From: Bradyrhizobium sp. CCBAU 53421
GTDB taxonomy: Bacteria; Pseudomonadota; Alphaproteobacteria; Rhizobiales; Xanthobacteraceae
NCBI RefSeq assembly: GCF_015291625.1
Contig: NZ_CP030047.1
Span: 7,378,001 to 7,442,000, forward strand
DNA: 64,000 nucleotides
Reading direction: 5' to 3'
Positions 28,097 through 37,839 of the stretch are shown piece after piece. The notes under the pieces were generated by a model, which worked only from the letters and a program-made list of their open reading frames with translations, searched no databases and was not told where the DNA came from. Both the position numbers and the translations under genes were made by a program. Every line of letters begins with the position of its first letter. Within the stretch, counting starts at the first letter, position 1.

Positions 28097-28723
28097 ATGA
28101 TCATCGATCTTTTGCTTCGAGAGCATCGCAATATTGACCTACTTCTGGTCGCCCTCCAGCGTGAATTGGAGATTTTTGAGCATGGGGCTCGTCCAGACTA
28201 TGAGGTCATTCGCGCGATTATCAGCTACTTCGAGGTTTACCCGGAGGTGTACCATCATCCTCAGGAAGATTTGATTATCGCCAAGCTTAGAACTCGCGAT
28301 CCGGATGCGGCTGCAATCATCGGCGATCTCGCGCATGAACACCAGGAAGTCATCGACCGCCTGCACCATTTCGCTCAAGCTATCGATGCTATCCTCGCGG
28401 ATCGTGAAATCCTTCGACAAGACGTCGGCAACATCGTACGCGACTTTATATTGCGGGAGCGGCACCACATGATGTGGGAAGAACGAGATTTCTTCCCCGC
28501 CGCCGTCAAGGCTCTATCGGCTGAGGATTGGATGGAAATCGCTTCCGCCCGCACTGATCATGGGGATCTGCTATTCAGCGAGACGGCGGAAGCGGCTTCC
28601 GATGCACTAAGAGCGCATATTCTGCAATTAGAGCAAGAAGCTGAAGCCGAACGGAGTTCGGTGGCGTTTTCGTCCGCAATGGCAGGTAAGCCGCCAGAAG
28701 GCGCCAAAGCCGATGGACCGTAA
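28097..28723 (+). CDS. Hemerythrin HHE-domain protein
   Basis: 208 residues from the ATG at 28097; the frame extends back into the fixK end but not with family sequence. Hemerythrin ligands are visible: LLREHRNIDLLL, YHHPQEDLI, HEHQEVIDRLHHF and ERHHMMWEERDFFP. Such di-iron proteins bind or sense oxygen or nitric oxide. Placed between fixK and hemN, it fits a role in oxygen or NO handling under microaerobiosis; the reaction is not known. Confidence 0.85.
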   Translation: MIIDLLLREHRNIDLLLVALQRELEIFEHGARPDYEVIRAIISYFEVYPEVYHHPQEDLIIAKLRTRDPDAAAIIGDLAHEHQEVIDRLHHFAQAIDAILADREILRQDVGNIVRDFILRERHHMMWEERDFFPAAVKALSAEDWMEIASARTDHGDLLFSETAEAASDALRAHILQLEQEAEAERSSVAFSSAMAGKPPEGAKADGP

Positions 28724-29072
28724 TTGATCACTGGCCCTTCACGTCGGGCCGTGGAGATCATGCTCATCTCGTTGAAATGAAGCTGACAATCCTTCTGGCG
28801 GTAAGCTGCGCGCGGCCAGTGCGACATCCGCGCCCGATGATCGCTTGCAGCCCGTCCCTTCGCAAACAGCACGGCCGGGGTCCGGCAGGTCCCGTAACGT
28901 GAGCGTCGCGGGGCAATTGGCAGGACGGCTCGAACAGCGCCCCGCTAATATTACTTTGATATGAGTGCCCCTCACGTCCGCCGACCAACTGCGATCGATC
29001 ATTGCGGCACTGCTGGACCTCTTCTTGCCCAGAAAGGGCAGGGCCGCTATCGCCATCAACAACGCGGATATT
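28724..29072. other. Intergenic region upstream of hemN
   Basis: About 350 bases without a supported gene. The hemN FixK box follows at its right end. Confidence 0.4.
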
Positions 29073-29086
29073 TTGAGCCAGCGCAA
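29073..29086. promoter_or_regulatory. FixK/FNR-type box upstream of hemN
   Basis: TTGAGCCAGCGCAA fits TTG(A/C)-N6-(T/G)CAA. It lies 55 bases before the hemN ATG. Confidence 0.75.
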
Positions 29087-29141
29087 AGCCTATCCGCCGC
29101 GTGTCCGGTAATCGGTTGGAGAGGGAAGAAAGGCATTCCGA

Positions 29142-30494
29142 ATGCGACCGGACTTGGCACAAGCCTACGGGCAGCACCGGCTGCCACGCTACACCAGCTA
29201 TCCGACGGCTCCCCATTTCTCAGCTTCGATTTGCGAATCCGACTATCAAACGTGGCTCAAGTCGTTGGGCGCCCAGCAATCCGCCTCGATCTACGTGCAC
29301 GTGCCGTTTTGTCGACGCATGTGCTGGTATTGTGGCTGCCACACGTCTGTCACGAAGCGCCAGGAGCCGATCTCGATCTATGCAGCGGGACTACGGACCG
29401 AAGCTTACCTCGTTGCAGAAACCCTTGGCCGACGGCAACCGATCTCTCATATCCACTTCGGGGGCGGCACCCCGACGATCATGACGCCTGAAACGTTCGC
29501 TGATCTGGTAGGTTCGTTGCGCCATTCATTCGCGGTCCTGCCTGATGCCGAGATTGCCGTAGAGATCGATCCACGCATGTTGAGCGAGCCGATGGCCGAG
29601 GCGCTGGGCTATTGCGGGGTCAACCGGGCGAGCCTTGGAGTCCAGAGCTTCGATCCAGTTGTTCAGCAGGGCATCAACCGGCTGCAGAGCTTCGGACAGA
29701 CCGCGACCTCGGTCGATCGGTTGCGCCGCGCCGGTGTCGACCGTATCAATTTCGACCTGCTCTATGGCCTGCCCCGGCAGACGGTCGCTTCGTGCCTGGA
29801 TACGGTCACCAGATGCCTCGAGCTTCATCCGGACCGGTTTTCGGCCTTTGGCTACGCGCACATTCCTTCCTTCAAGAAGCATCAACGTAGGATCGATGCA
29901 TCCACCCTCCCCGACAGCGTCGCGCGCCACGTCCAATCCGAAACGATCACGGAAGCTTTGGTTGATGCGGGATATGTCCGCGTCGGAATCGATCACTTCG
30001 CCCTACCGGACGACAATCTCGCCCTGGCGAGGCAGCAAGGCAGGCTGAGGCGCAATTTCCAAGGCTATACTGACGATAGCGCGGACACCCTGATTGGTCT
30101 GGGCGCCAGCGCCATCGGCCGTATGCAACAGGGCTTTGTCGCGAACGCCGTCCAAACGAAGGACTACCTCGCTCGCATCAGCGAGGATCGGCTCGCCATC
30201 GCAAAGGGCTATTTACTGACTGACGACGATCGCTTCCACGCCGAGATCATCGAACGAATCATGTGCGATTTAACGGTCGATCTTTGCGAGACATCCCGTC
30301 GTTATGGCCGGGACCCAAGCTTAGCCGTCGTCGATCGTTCTGGTCTCGACGGCCTTATCGCCGACGGCGTCGTGGTGATGGATGATGGCCGGCTTTCCGT
30401 AGCCGGTGGCGCAGAGTTCCTGGCCCGCAGCGTCGCATCGATCTTCGACGCTCACCTTACTCGGACCGGAGCTACCCATAGTCTGGCGGTCTAA
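29142..30494 (+). CDS. hemN: Oxygen-independent coproporphyrinogen III dehydrogenase HemN
   Basis: 450 residues. Radical SAM cluster motif C57-x3-C61-x2-C64 in CRRMCWYCGCH, then HIHFGGGTPTIM and VQSFDPVVQQGINR, the HemN signatures. The N-terminal RYTSYPTAPHF motif of true HemN is present, so it is not just a HemW-like protein. It makes protoporphyrinogen for heme without oxygen, needed for cytochromes in nodules. FixK box 55 bases upstream. Confidence 0.95.
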   Translation: MRPDLAQAYGQHRLPRYTSYPTAPHFSASICESDYQTWLKSLGAQQSASIYVHVPFCRRMCWYCGCHTSVTKRQEPISIYAAGLRTEAYLVAETLGRRQPISHIHFGGGTPTIMTPETFADLVGSLRHSFAVLPDAEIAVEIDPRMLSEPMAEALGYCGVNRASLGVQSFDPVVQQGINRLQSFGQTATSVDRLRRAGVDRINFDLLYGLPRQTVASCLDTVTRCLELHPDRFSAFGYAHIPSFKKHQRRIDASTLPDSVARHVQSETITEALVDAGYVRVGIDHFALPDDNLALARQQGRLRRNFQGYTDDSADTLIGLGASAIGRMQQGFVANAVQTKDYLARISEDRLAIAKGYLLTDDDRFHAEIIERIMCDLTVDLCETSRRYGRDPSLAVVDRSGLDGLIADGVVVMDDGRLSVAGGAEFLARSVASIFDAHLTRTGATHSLAV

Positions 30495-30716
30495 ACCGAC
30501 TAAGCCGAGCCGAGCCGTTTCAGATCCGAGCGCGACATCGCGTAACTGGCTTATGCTTTGGATCGCGACCAGTCGCCACGCTGAAGAGCACAACTGATTG
30601 GCATCCCTGTTCGCGGTCCCTCTGCGTCGAGCCGCACAAGGTTTCCAGCAGAGGTTGGAACAAAAACTTGACTAGAGCAATGACTACCTGACGCCAGACC
30701 AATAGCAAGCCGCTCA

Positions 30717-31070
30717 TTGCAAGATCGAGGGCGACCCTGCGCGTGAGGATCGCTTTGGTCCGCGGCTCGATCTCGCCCACCGGGTTCGCCATCAAGAGCA
30801 GCAACGCCATCCGCCGCGAGATGCGGCGCCGCGCCGCCGTCGAGCCTGTGATCGGCCATCTCAAGGACGACCACCGAATGCGCCGCAACCATCTCAAGGG
30901 CCGCGATGGCAACCGCATCAACGCCGTGCTCGCCGCCGCCGGCTACAACTTCAGCCTGCTCCGCCACTAGTTCACGGAACTTTTACGCGTCCTGCTCTGG
31001 ATACGCTGTCGCCGTCTATCGCAACGCCTCGCGTAAAACGGTGCTCAGAAACGTTCTTCACGAACGACAA
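30717..31070 (+). pseudogene. Internally deleted IS5-type transposase fragment
   Basis: Bases here repeat parts of the IS at 32947-34302. It starts with the same GCAAGATCGAGGGCGACC block, then skips the middle and resumes at REMRRRAAVEPVIGHLKDDH to AAAGYNFSLL, and ends at the same ACGTTCTTCACGAACGAC. It is a dead remnant. Confidence 0.8.
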
Positions 31071-31262
31071 TCTGCTTTCGTCACGCGACAACCGGAATCC
31101 CTCGTGCTGGCGCGATTGCTTGTCGATATCGCGCTTGTGCACAACCTGCCGACCCGTAACAGCGACGAAGAGGCGGACCATGGTCATCCCGCTGGTCCAC
31201 TGTGGCCAGGGGCAGAAATGCCTCTTGGCTCCGATTAGCTGGTCGCATATCGATTTTTGGCA

Positions 31263-31519
31263 TCACGCGCCCTCCAATCTGTGCAGACGAGCCTTGACCC
31301 CATTGCTGATGCTGTCAGCGACTTCGGCTGGAAATGCTTTTGGGAGCGACGCGGTGCCCTGTTCGACCGCCGCCGGCGCCTGTGCGCGCAGCTCATCAAA
31401 GATCGGGTCACGAGTCCCGCGCCAATTCCTGCCTTGGCGGCGGTCTGGATAAAATGGCGAGGCATGACGCAGTCGACGACATAGTGACGGCTGTCACCGA
31501 CCGCCATGGCCAGCTTCAT
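31263..31519 (-). pseudogene. HipA toxin C-terminal remnant
   Basis: MKLAMAVGDSRHYVVDCVMP and RHFIQTAAKAGIGAGLVTR are the end of a HipA-family Ser/Thr kinase toxin. After TR the frame shifts and continues in another frame as FDELRAQAPAAVEQ to LHRLEGA and a stop at 31263. The N-terminal kinase core and the HipB partner are absent. It is flanked by IS debris. Confidence 0.7.
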
Positions 31520-31713
31520 CTTGCTACGTTTGATCCGGCCTGCGTCGAGGCTAGGCTATTCGGCACCTACCAGATCAATCGACAACTCTCTGAGTGGAAC
31601 CTTTCTCCCCTGATAATACGCGCCGCCGGGGCCCACCATACTGTCTTACGAACAATTTATCGTCAGGAGAGAGCGGGCCTCAACGCAACTCTCTCGCTGC
31701 CGATTTTCCTGGG

Positions 31714-32571
31714 CTACATGAAGTCGTAGTCGTCCTCCCAATCAGGCGTTCTATTTGCTGCACGTGCCGATCTTTCGGCATACCTGCCATCGCTCTCCTC
31801 AGCCTTCGCAAGATAAAGCGTAGGCTTGTCTGCTCGCTGCCATTCACCCGCGCTATTGTTCGTCCACTTGTCGGACTGTCTAGGGTCAAGCACCATCAGG
31901 GAGTCGCTCACATCAACAAAACCGAGCGTCGCGGCCCGGCCCCTTGCCGCCTCGTTTATCGGGTGGGACAGCAGCAGCGGGCTGTCGCCATCCAACCGAA
32001 GTTGATGCTCTAGCAAAATGTCCCCTGCATTATCCACCAGGGGATGAACGACCCGAAAATCGACCGTCGAGGTAATTTCCTTCCGTCCAGGGAACAGCCT
32101 TTCAAATTTGGCGCGCGTGCGCCTATCTTTGAACACATCTTTGACGGGAGCTCCACTTTCCGTGCGCAGAAGTCCGACACTTTTCTCCCCTAGCTGGTAG
32201 CTGAAATACCTCGCATCTTTTGAACCTTTTCTCCCGTGATCATAGGCAACTTGTGCAGTCCGTGCGGCCTTGTTTGCGATCGGACCCGAATATCTCTGCG
32301 GGTTACTGGCGATATCCTGAATTTCGTCGCCATAATAATCCTCTACCTTTTCGATGAATTCGTTTCGAGAGAGCTCCACCACAGGCGGCTCGGAGGCGAG
32401 AACGTAGGAGCCTGAACCGCTGCCGGAAGAACTCGCATAAGAGCCCGGATCTGTTATGTGCATTCCAGAAAGAGCGTCCTCGAAGCTTCGCCCCCCGGAC
32501 TGTGCCGTCTCATCACTGTCGTGATAGGCCGCCCATGGAAAACCGGATGAGTCGTTGATTCGATTGTACAT
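31714..32571 (-). CDS. nopP: Likely type III secreted effector NopP
   Basis: 285 residues beginning MYNRINDSSGFPWAAYHDSD, with a Ser/Gly-rich N-terminal 60 residues (YASSSGSGSGSYV) typical of secretion signals, then a folded domain with ELSRNEFIEKVEDYYGDEIQ and KEITSTVDFRVVHPLVDN. Length and layout match NopP of rhizobia, a phosphorylated effector that affects host range on legumes. No enzymatic motif is visible. It is surrounded by IS fragments, as is usual for effectors. No T3SS structural gene is in the window. Confidence 0.72.
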   Translation of the reverse strand: MYNRINDSSGFPWAAYHDSDETAQSGGRSFEDALSGMHITDPGSYASSSGSGSGSYVLASEPPVVELSRNEFIEKVEDYYGDEIQDIASNPQRYSGPIANKAARTAQVAYDHGRKGSKDARYFSYQLGEKSVGLLRTESGAPVKDVFKDRRTRAKFERLFPGRKEITSTVDFRVVHPLVDNAGDILLEHQLRLDGDSPLLLSHPINEAARGRAATLGFVDVSDSLMVLDPRQSDKWTNNSAGEWQRADKPTLYLAKAEESDGRYAERSARAANRTPDWEDDYDFM

Positions 32572-32642
32572 GGACTTGGTATTCCTTTCAGCGAAGATGA
32601 TTTAACCGAGCAAGGGCCGGTCGGGCCGAGCGGAGGTTGATA

Positions 32643-32657
32643 GTCAGCCAGTCTGAC
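32643..32657 (-). promoter_or_regulatory. Possible weak tts box or inverted repeat before nopP
   Basis: On the minus strand GTCAGACTGGCTGAC, preceded by TC and followed 8 bases later by CCTCCGCT. The leading TCGTCAG matches the TtsI box, but the central TCGAAAGC is not conserved. It is 72-86 bases upstream of the nopP ATG. Confidence 0.3.
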
Positions 32658-32946
32658 GAGAAGCTTACGGCAACTCGGGTTTTCGGGTCGCTCCCATCGA
32701 GACTCGAAAGTCCGAGACTGCGTAGCGTTGCGCCGACGATAGACGGTAAGGTACCGACCTTATCGATCTCTTCCGTCGCCCGTGAAGAATTAGGAAGCGA
32801 CGATCTATCGCTGTGATTTAGCGTGAGCAAATATTCGATTTTGCAAGAAAGCCGTGGGTAGATCTTGGTTTTCTTGCGGTTTTGGATTCCGGATTTGGCG
32901 GCTTCGTGATTCCTTTGACGGCGAGATTCGCTGTTGGGGAGAACCC

Positions 32947-34302
32947 ATGAGCCGTCCGCGCGACGATCGTGAGGACGATCTGTTTCGTCCATCTCTGGAG
33001 AAGATCATCAACCTTCGCCATCCGCTGGTGCGTCTGTCGGCGGAGATCGATTGGGACTTCCTGGCGGGACGCTTCAGTTCGGTCTGTCGCCTGCGGGGCA
33101 GCCGCCGTTGCCGACACTATTGGTAGCCGGACTGTTCATCCTCAAGCACATGACACAATCTGTCTGACGAGGCACTGTGCGACAGGTGGGTCGAGAACCC
33201 GTATTTTCAGTATTTCTGCGGCGAGGTGGTGTTCCGGCACGAGTTGCCGTTCGATCGCTCGTCGCTGACCCGCTGGCGCCAGCGGCTGGGTGAGGAGCAG
33301 ATCGCCGCGCTGTTCCAAGAAAGCCTCTCGGTGGCGCATCGAACTGGGGCGATCGAGCCCAAAGATCTCGAGCGGGTCGTTGTGGACACCACCGTCCAGG
33401 ACAAGGCGATCGCGCATCCGAGCGATGCGCGGCTCATGCACCGGGCGATCGAGAAGCTGGTCGATTTGGCCAAACGCGAGGGTATCGAACTGCGCCAGAG
33501 CTATCTGCGCGTGGCCAAGCGCGCCGCCGTCATGGTGGGACGCTACACGCTGCCCACCAGTTCAAGCGCGCCCGGCGAGAACTCAAATTCCTGCGCACCC
33601 GGCTTGGCCGCATCATCCGTGACATCAGACGCAAGATCGAGGGCGACCCTGCGCGCGAGGATCGCTTTGGTCCGCGGCTCGATCTCGCCCGCCGGGTTCG
33701 CCATCAAGAGCAGCGTCAGCGCGGTCCCAAGGTCTACTCGTTGCACGCCCCCGAGGTGGAGTGCATCGGCAAAGGCACGGCCCGGGCACCTTACGAGTTT
33801 GGCTGCAAAGTCTCGATTGCCACGCCTGCCACAGCGCCCAAAGGCGGGCAGTTCGTGCTGCATGCCAAGGCCCTGCACGGCAATCCCTATGACGGCCACA
33901 CGCTCGGTCCCGTCATCGCCGATCTCGAAAAGCTCACAGGGGTCCAGCGCGCCGCATCCACGGCGATAAGGGCTATCGCGGCCACAACTATCCAAACCGG
34001 TTCAAGGTCTGGATCAGCGGCCAGGTTCGCCGCGTCACCAACGCCATCCACGAGATGCGGCGCCGCGCCGCCATCGAGCCTGTGATCGGCCATCTCAAGG
34101 ACGACCACCGAATGCGCCGCAACCATCTCAAGGGCCGCGATGGCGACCGCATCAACGCGGTGCTCGCCGCCGCCGGCTACAACTTCAGCCTCTCCGCCAC
34201 TGGTTCACGGAACTTTTACGCGTCCTGCTCTGGACACGCTGTCGCCGTCTATCGCAACGCCTCGCGTAAAACGGTGCTCAGAAACGTTCTTCACGAACGA
34301 CT
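32947..34302 (+). pseudogene. Broken IS5-type transposase gene
   Basis: Family sequence runs through several frames: MSRPRDDREDDLFRPSLEKI, then LSDEALCDRWVENPYFQYFC, HELPFDRSSLTRWRQRLGEE, VVDTTVQDKAIAHPSDARL, YEFGCKVSIATPA, and AAIEPVIGHLKDDHRMRRNH. Frame changes are near 33110-33175, 33550, 33720 and 33955. The intact protein would be about 440 residues with a DDE core. The 3' part is repeated at 30717-31070. Confidence 0.85.
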
Positions 34303-34382
34303 TTCTAATCCCAGGTATATGGGCCGCATATCAGGGCATGATTGAGCTACGCTGAACTTGCGCCTCAACTAGGGTCAGATTT

Positions 34383-34517
34383 CGGCGGATGTCCTCGCCG
34401 TAATCGGACCATCGGCTGTCCTCCTTCCGCCGATGGAGGTCGGCACGTTGCCTAGCAGCGTCGCTCCTCCCGGACATACTTCCGCCCGGCCGCTAAAGGC
34501 GGCCGGGCCTTTTTTTT
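34383..34517 (+). ncRNA. Candidate trans-acting sRNA, copy 1 (alpha-r14/r15-like)
   Basis: Three hairpins in a row. Hairpin 1: CGGCG/CGCCG at 34383-34400. Hairpin 2: CCATCGGC/GCCGATGG (34409-34416 and 34429-34436) with loop TGTCCTCCTTCC. Hairpin 3: a strong terminator at 34484-34508, 10-bp stem, loop TAAAG, then eight T. A second CTCCTCCC lies single-stranded at about 34464-34471. The CCTCC motifs are anti-Shine-Dalgarno. A related copy at 47127-47261 has the same plan with compensating base changes. This resembles the alpha-r14 and AbcR (alpha-r15) sRNA families. The 5' end is not defined. Confidence 0.65.
34484..34517 (+). terminator. Rho-independent terminator of sRNA copy 1
   Basis: GCCCGGCCGC / GCGGCCGGGC, loop TAAAG, followed by CT8 (T-run 34510-34517). 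Confidence 0.85.
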
Positions 34518-34594
34518 CACCAGGATCTCTCACGATTATCGAGCCCGCAAATCGTTGACAGGCGGTCGAATTCTCGACCAAGACCAGTCCCAGA

Positions 34595-36937
34595 TCAACG
34601 GTCGGCCGGAGCGGATGCGGCGCGTAGTTCGCGGGCGGCGGAGACCATGTTGACCAGCGCGGGGCGAACCTCCTCCCATTTGCGCGTCTTCAGGCCGCAG
34701 TCCGGATTGACCCAGAGTTGCGAATCCTGCAGCCGCTTTCGAGCCAAAGCCACGAGCTCTTTCATCTCGCTCGACTCGGGCACGCGCGGAGAATGGATAT
34801 CGTACACGCCCGGCCCGATTTGATTCGGATTGTAATTCCGGAACGCGTCGAGCAGCTCCATCTTCGAGCGCGAAGTCTCGATCGAGATGACATCCGCGTC
34901 CATTGCAGCAATCGCATCGATGATGTCGTTGAATTCCGAGTAGCACATGTGGGTATGGATCTGGGTTTGATCGGCGACGCCCGATGAGCAGATGCGAAAG
35001 CAATCCCCGGCCCACTCGAGATAAGCCGTCCACTCCGATCGACGCGGCGGCAATCCTTCGCGCAGCGCAGCCTCGTCGATCTGGATCATGGCCGCACCAG
35101 CATTTTCGAGATCGCCGACTTCGTCTCGGATCGCGAGCGCAATTTGACGACAGAGCTCGCCTCGGGGAATATCATCGCGAACAAACGACCAGTTCAAGAT
35201 CGTCACTGGTCCGGTCAACATCGCCTTCATCGGCTTCTCGGTTAGCGATTGCGCGTACCGCCACCAACCCACAGTGATCGGTCTCGGCCGTGAGACATCG
35301 CCAAACAAGATCGGCGGCCGGACACAGCGCGAACCATAGGATTGTACCCAGCCGTTTTTGGTAAATGCGAAGCCGGCGAGTTGTTCGCCGAAGTACTGCA
35401 CCATGTCATTGCGCTCAAACTCGCCGTGCACGAGCACGTCCAGGCCAATGTCCTCCTGCCAACGTACGGCACGGGCAGTCTCTTCCTTGAGGAACTCGTC
35501 GTATTGTCCGTCGCTCATCGCGCCTCGCGCGTGTGCTGCGCGGGCATTGCGGACCTCCGCAGTCTGCGGAAACGATCCGATCGTCGTGGTAGGAAACGCC
35601 GGTAGTTTGAAGCGCTTGCGCTGGATCTCGGCACGACTGGCAAATGGACTGGCGCGCCGGCGCGTGGTCTGGTTCATCGCTCTCATCCGGACGGCGACAC
35701 CGGCATCTTGGATCTTTGGCGAAGTCCCACGATTGGTGGTGACGCGCTCCGATTCCGCAAGAGCGCCGGCAACATTCTGATCACCCGCAAGAGCGCGCGC
35801 CAAGGTCGCAAGGTCGCGAATCTTCTGAACCGAGAATGCAAGCCAACTCTTGACGTCTGAAGCGAGCTCCGTCTCGAGTTCAACATCGACCGGCACGTGA
35901 AGCAGCGAACAGGAGGGAGCGATTTGTATGCGATCCTTGCCGAGCTTCGCGATAGCGGGATCGAGCCGCTGGCGCAGTGCCGACAAATTCGTTCGCCACA
36001 CATTGCGGCCGTCTATCGCGCCGAGTGACACGACAAGATCACTTCGCTTGGCGGTAATGATCTGGCCCAATAACGCTGGCGCCCGAACCAGGTCGACGTG
36101 CAGCCCGGCGACAGGCAGGCGCAAGGCGGTGGGAAGATTGTCGCCGAGGCCACCGAAATAGCTGGCGACCATGATCTTGATGGCCGGCCCTTCCTTGGCG
36201 AGCCGGTCATAGGCATGTAGCAAGGATTTTCTTGATTCCTCATCCAGATCAAGAACCAGGCAGGGCTCGTCGAACTGAACCCAATTTGCCCCACGTTTGG
36301 CCAATTCCTGCAGAACCTCGATATAAACCTGTAGCAGGTCATCCAGTAGTGACAGTGGCTGGAACGCAGGATCAGCACTCTTGCCTAGCTTTAGGAATGT
36401 GACCGGGCCGATCAGGACAGGGCGAGTCTGAAAGCCAAGGGCCTTGGCTTCCTCATACTCCTCGATAGGCTTGCGAGAGGACAGCCTGAAAGTCTGTCCG
36501 CGGTGAAATTCCGGGACCATGTAATGGTAGTTGGTGTCGAACCACTTGGTCATCTCCTGCGCGGGTGCGCCATCGCCGCGAGATCCGTGGCCGCAACTCG
36601 CACCCCGGCTGTCGTATTGTGAACCGCGTGCCATGGCGAAATACGTCTTGAGGGAAACGGGCTCGGCTTTCGAGGCGTAGACTTCCGGGATGGCGCCGAC
36701 CATGACACTGGTGTCGAGCACGTGATCGTACAGCGAGAAGTCGTTCGACGGAATGACGGTGACACCGAGGGACTTCTGGCGCGCCCAGTTCGCAGCACGT
36801 AGGCCGGCCGCATCCTCGAGCAACTGCTGTTCGCTGGTTCTTCCGGCCCAATAGCTTTCGAGTGCAAATTTGAGCTCGCGCCTTGGACCGATGCGCGGCG
36901 TTCCGAGCGTGGCAACCGGAAGTGAGAGAAGAGACAT
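34595..36937 (-). CDS. metE: Cobalamin-independent methionine synthase MetE
   Basis: 780 residues, normal length for MetE. Two similar barrels: the N-terminal one with RELKFALESYWAGR, the C-terminal one with IGSFPQTAEVR and the zinc ligands in HTHMCYSEF (His and Cys) and in NPDCGLKTRKW (Cys). It transfers methyl from methyltetrahydrofolate triglutamate to homocysteine. A cobalamin riboswitch precedes it, so it is expected to be off when B12 is plentiful and MetH can work. It lies convergent with the sRNA at 34383. Confidence 0.95.
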   Translation of the reverse strand: MSLLSLPVATLGTPRIGPRRELKFALESYWAGRTSEQQLLEDAAGLRAANWARQKSLGVTVIPSNDFSLYDHVLDTSVMVGAIPEVYASKAEPVSLKTYFAMARGSQYDSRGASCGHGSRGDGAPAQEMTKWFDTNYHYMVPEFHRGQTFRLSSRKPIEEYEEAKALGFQTRPVLIGPVTFLKLGKSADPAFQPLSLLDDLLQVYIEVLQELAKRGANWVQFDEPCLVLDLDEESRKSLLHAYDRLAKEGPAIKIMVASYFGGLGDNLPTALRLPVAGLHVDLVRAPALLGQIITAKRSDLVVSLGAIDGRNVWRTNLSALRQRLDPAIAKLGKDRIQIAPSCSLLHVPVDVELETELASDVKSWLAFSVQKIRDLATLARALAGDQNVAGALAESERVTTNRGTSPKIQDAGVAVRMRAMNQTTRRRASPFASRAEIQRKRFKLPAFPTTTIGSFPQTAEVRNARAAHARGAMSDGQYDEFLKEETARAVRWQEDIGLDVLVHGEFERNDMVQYFGEQLAGFAFTKNGWVQSYGSRCVRPPILFGDVSRPRPITVGWWRYAQSLTEKPMKAMLTGPVTILNWSFVRDDIPRGELCRQIALAIRDEVGDLENAGAAMIQIDEAALREGLPPRRSEWTAYLEWAGDCFRICSSGVADQTQIHTHMCYSEFNDIIDAIAAMDADVISIETSRSKMELLDAFRNYNPNQIGPGVYDIHSPRVPESSEMKELVALARKRLQDSQLWVNPDCGLKTRKWEEVRPALVNMVSAARELRAASAPADR

Positions 36938-37051
36938 AGCGCTAACCCCGGGTTGGGGGCAAAGGCCATGGCGGACGCAGGCAGGAGAAGTCGCCCGAGC
37001 GACGGCTGCTTAGCGCACCACCGGGACACCCCGCCCGTGGATGAACATATT

Positions 37052-37220
37052 GTCGGGGCAGGTCTCCTGGCTCGCGGGTCATTGCTGCTGTCCGGCCTTC
37101 CCGAAGCCGCGCGGGCTTCAGTGATTGGACAGTGGCTCGCCGCTCACAGTTGCGGGGCAGCGCCGGCATTGGCACCGGCTTCCCTCTTAGCTCCGGATCA
37201 AATGGAAACCGGAGAACCTC
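37052..37220 (-). ncRNA. Cobalamin riboswitch upstream of metE
   Basis: On the minus strand: AAGAGGGAAGCCGGTG, CTGCCCCGCAACTGTGAGC, GAGCCACTG, GGAAGGCC and the B12 box GAGCCAGGAGACCTGCC in the standard order. It ends about 115 bases before the metE ATG. It senses adenosylcobalamin and represses MetE. Confidence 0.93.
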
Positions 37221-37222
37221 GA

Positions 37223-37692
37223 CGACTTGGATTATCGGCAAGAGAACTCGGCCGTCAACCTCTCAAATTGGTGCTGCGGCCTCTTACGCGAATGACGTTC
37301 CAAGGCCACTCTTGATCGCGACGTGGACGCCACTCTCGAATCATAAGATATCGGAATGGCCATCTCGAAGGCGCGTGGCGTCGGGCGGCGTGTCAGATCT
37401 ATGGAAGAGACGACGCGGCCTGCAGGATGAAGGTACCACGCCGAGTTGGACGTTTTCATGCGGCCCGGCTTTCGAACGATTCATCGAGCACGCTTCGATG
37501 CGTCCTCCCTCTCCACCAATAACCATGGATCAGTGTCGAATAGGCGCAAGAGGTATGCGCTAAATCCAGCAGCGTGCTCAGCGAGCATGTCGATGTACGA
37601 CCAGCCAATCCTGGTAGGCGTCAAGCTGATGTTTTGGTGATACTGGCCAAAGCAAGCATATTGAATCACCACAACCACAAGAGAGCCTCGCA
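37223..37692. other. Intergenic region upstream of the riboswitch
   Basis: About 470 bases that should include the metE promoter. No supported gene; short frames on both strands look random. Confidence 0.35.
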
Positions 37693-37839
37693 ATGAAAAT
37701 GGCTGTTTGGAGCGCCCTCGGCGTCTTTGCTGCTGCCGTCTTTACTGTCGGTCTGTTCGGCTGGATGGCAAGGCCTTTTATGAGCCACCCCGTCAGACAG
37801 ATGCTCTCGAAAGCGTTCAGTAATTCAAGCCGAAGCTAG
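37693..37839 (+). CDS. Small membrane protein (48 aa)
   Basis: MKMAVWSALGVFAAAVFTVG then LFGWMARPFMSHPVRQMLSK. One membrane helix with a basic tail. AAGAGAG stands eight bases before the ATG. Family unknown. Confidence 0.45.
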   Translation: MKMAVWSALGVFAAAVFTVGLFGWMARPFMSHPVRQMLSKAFSNSSRS

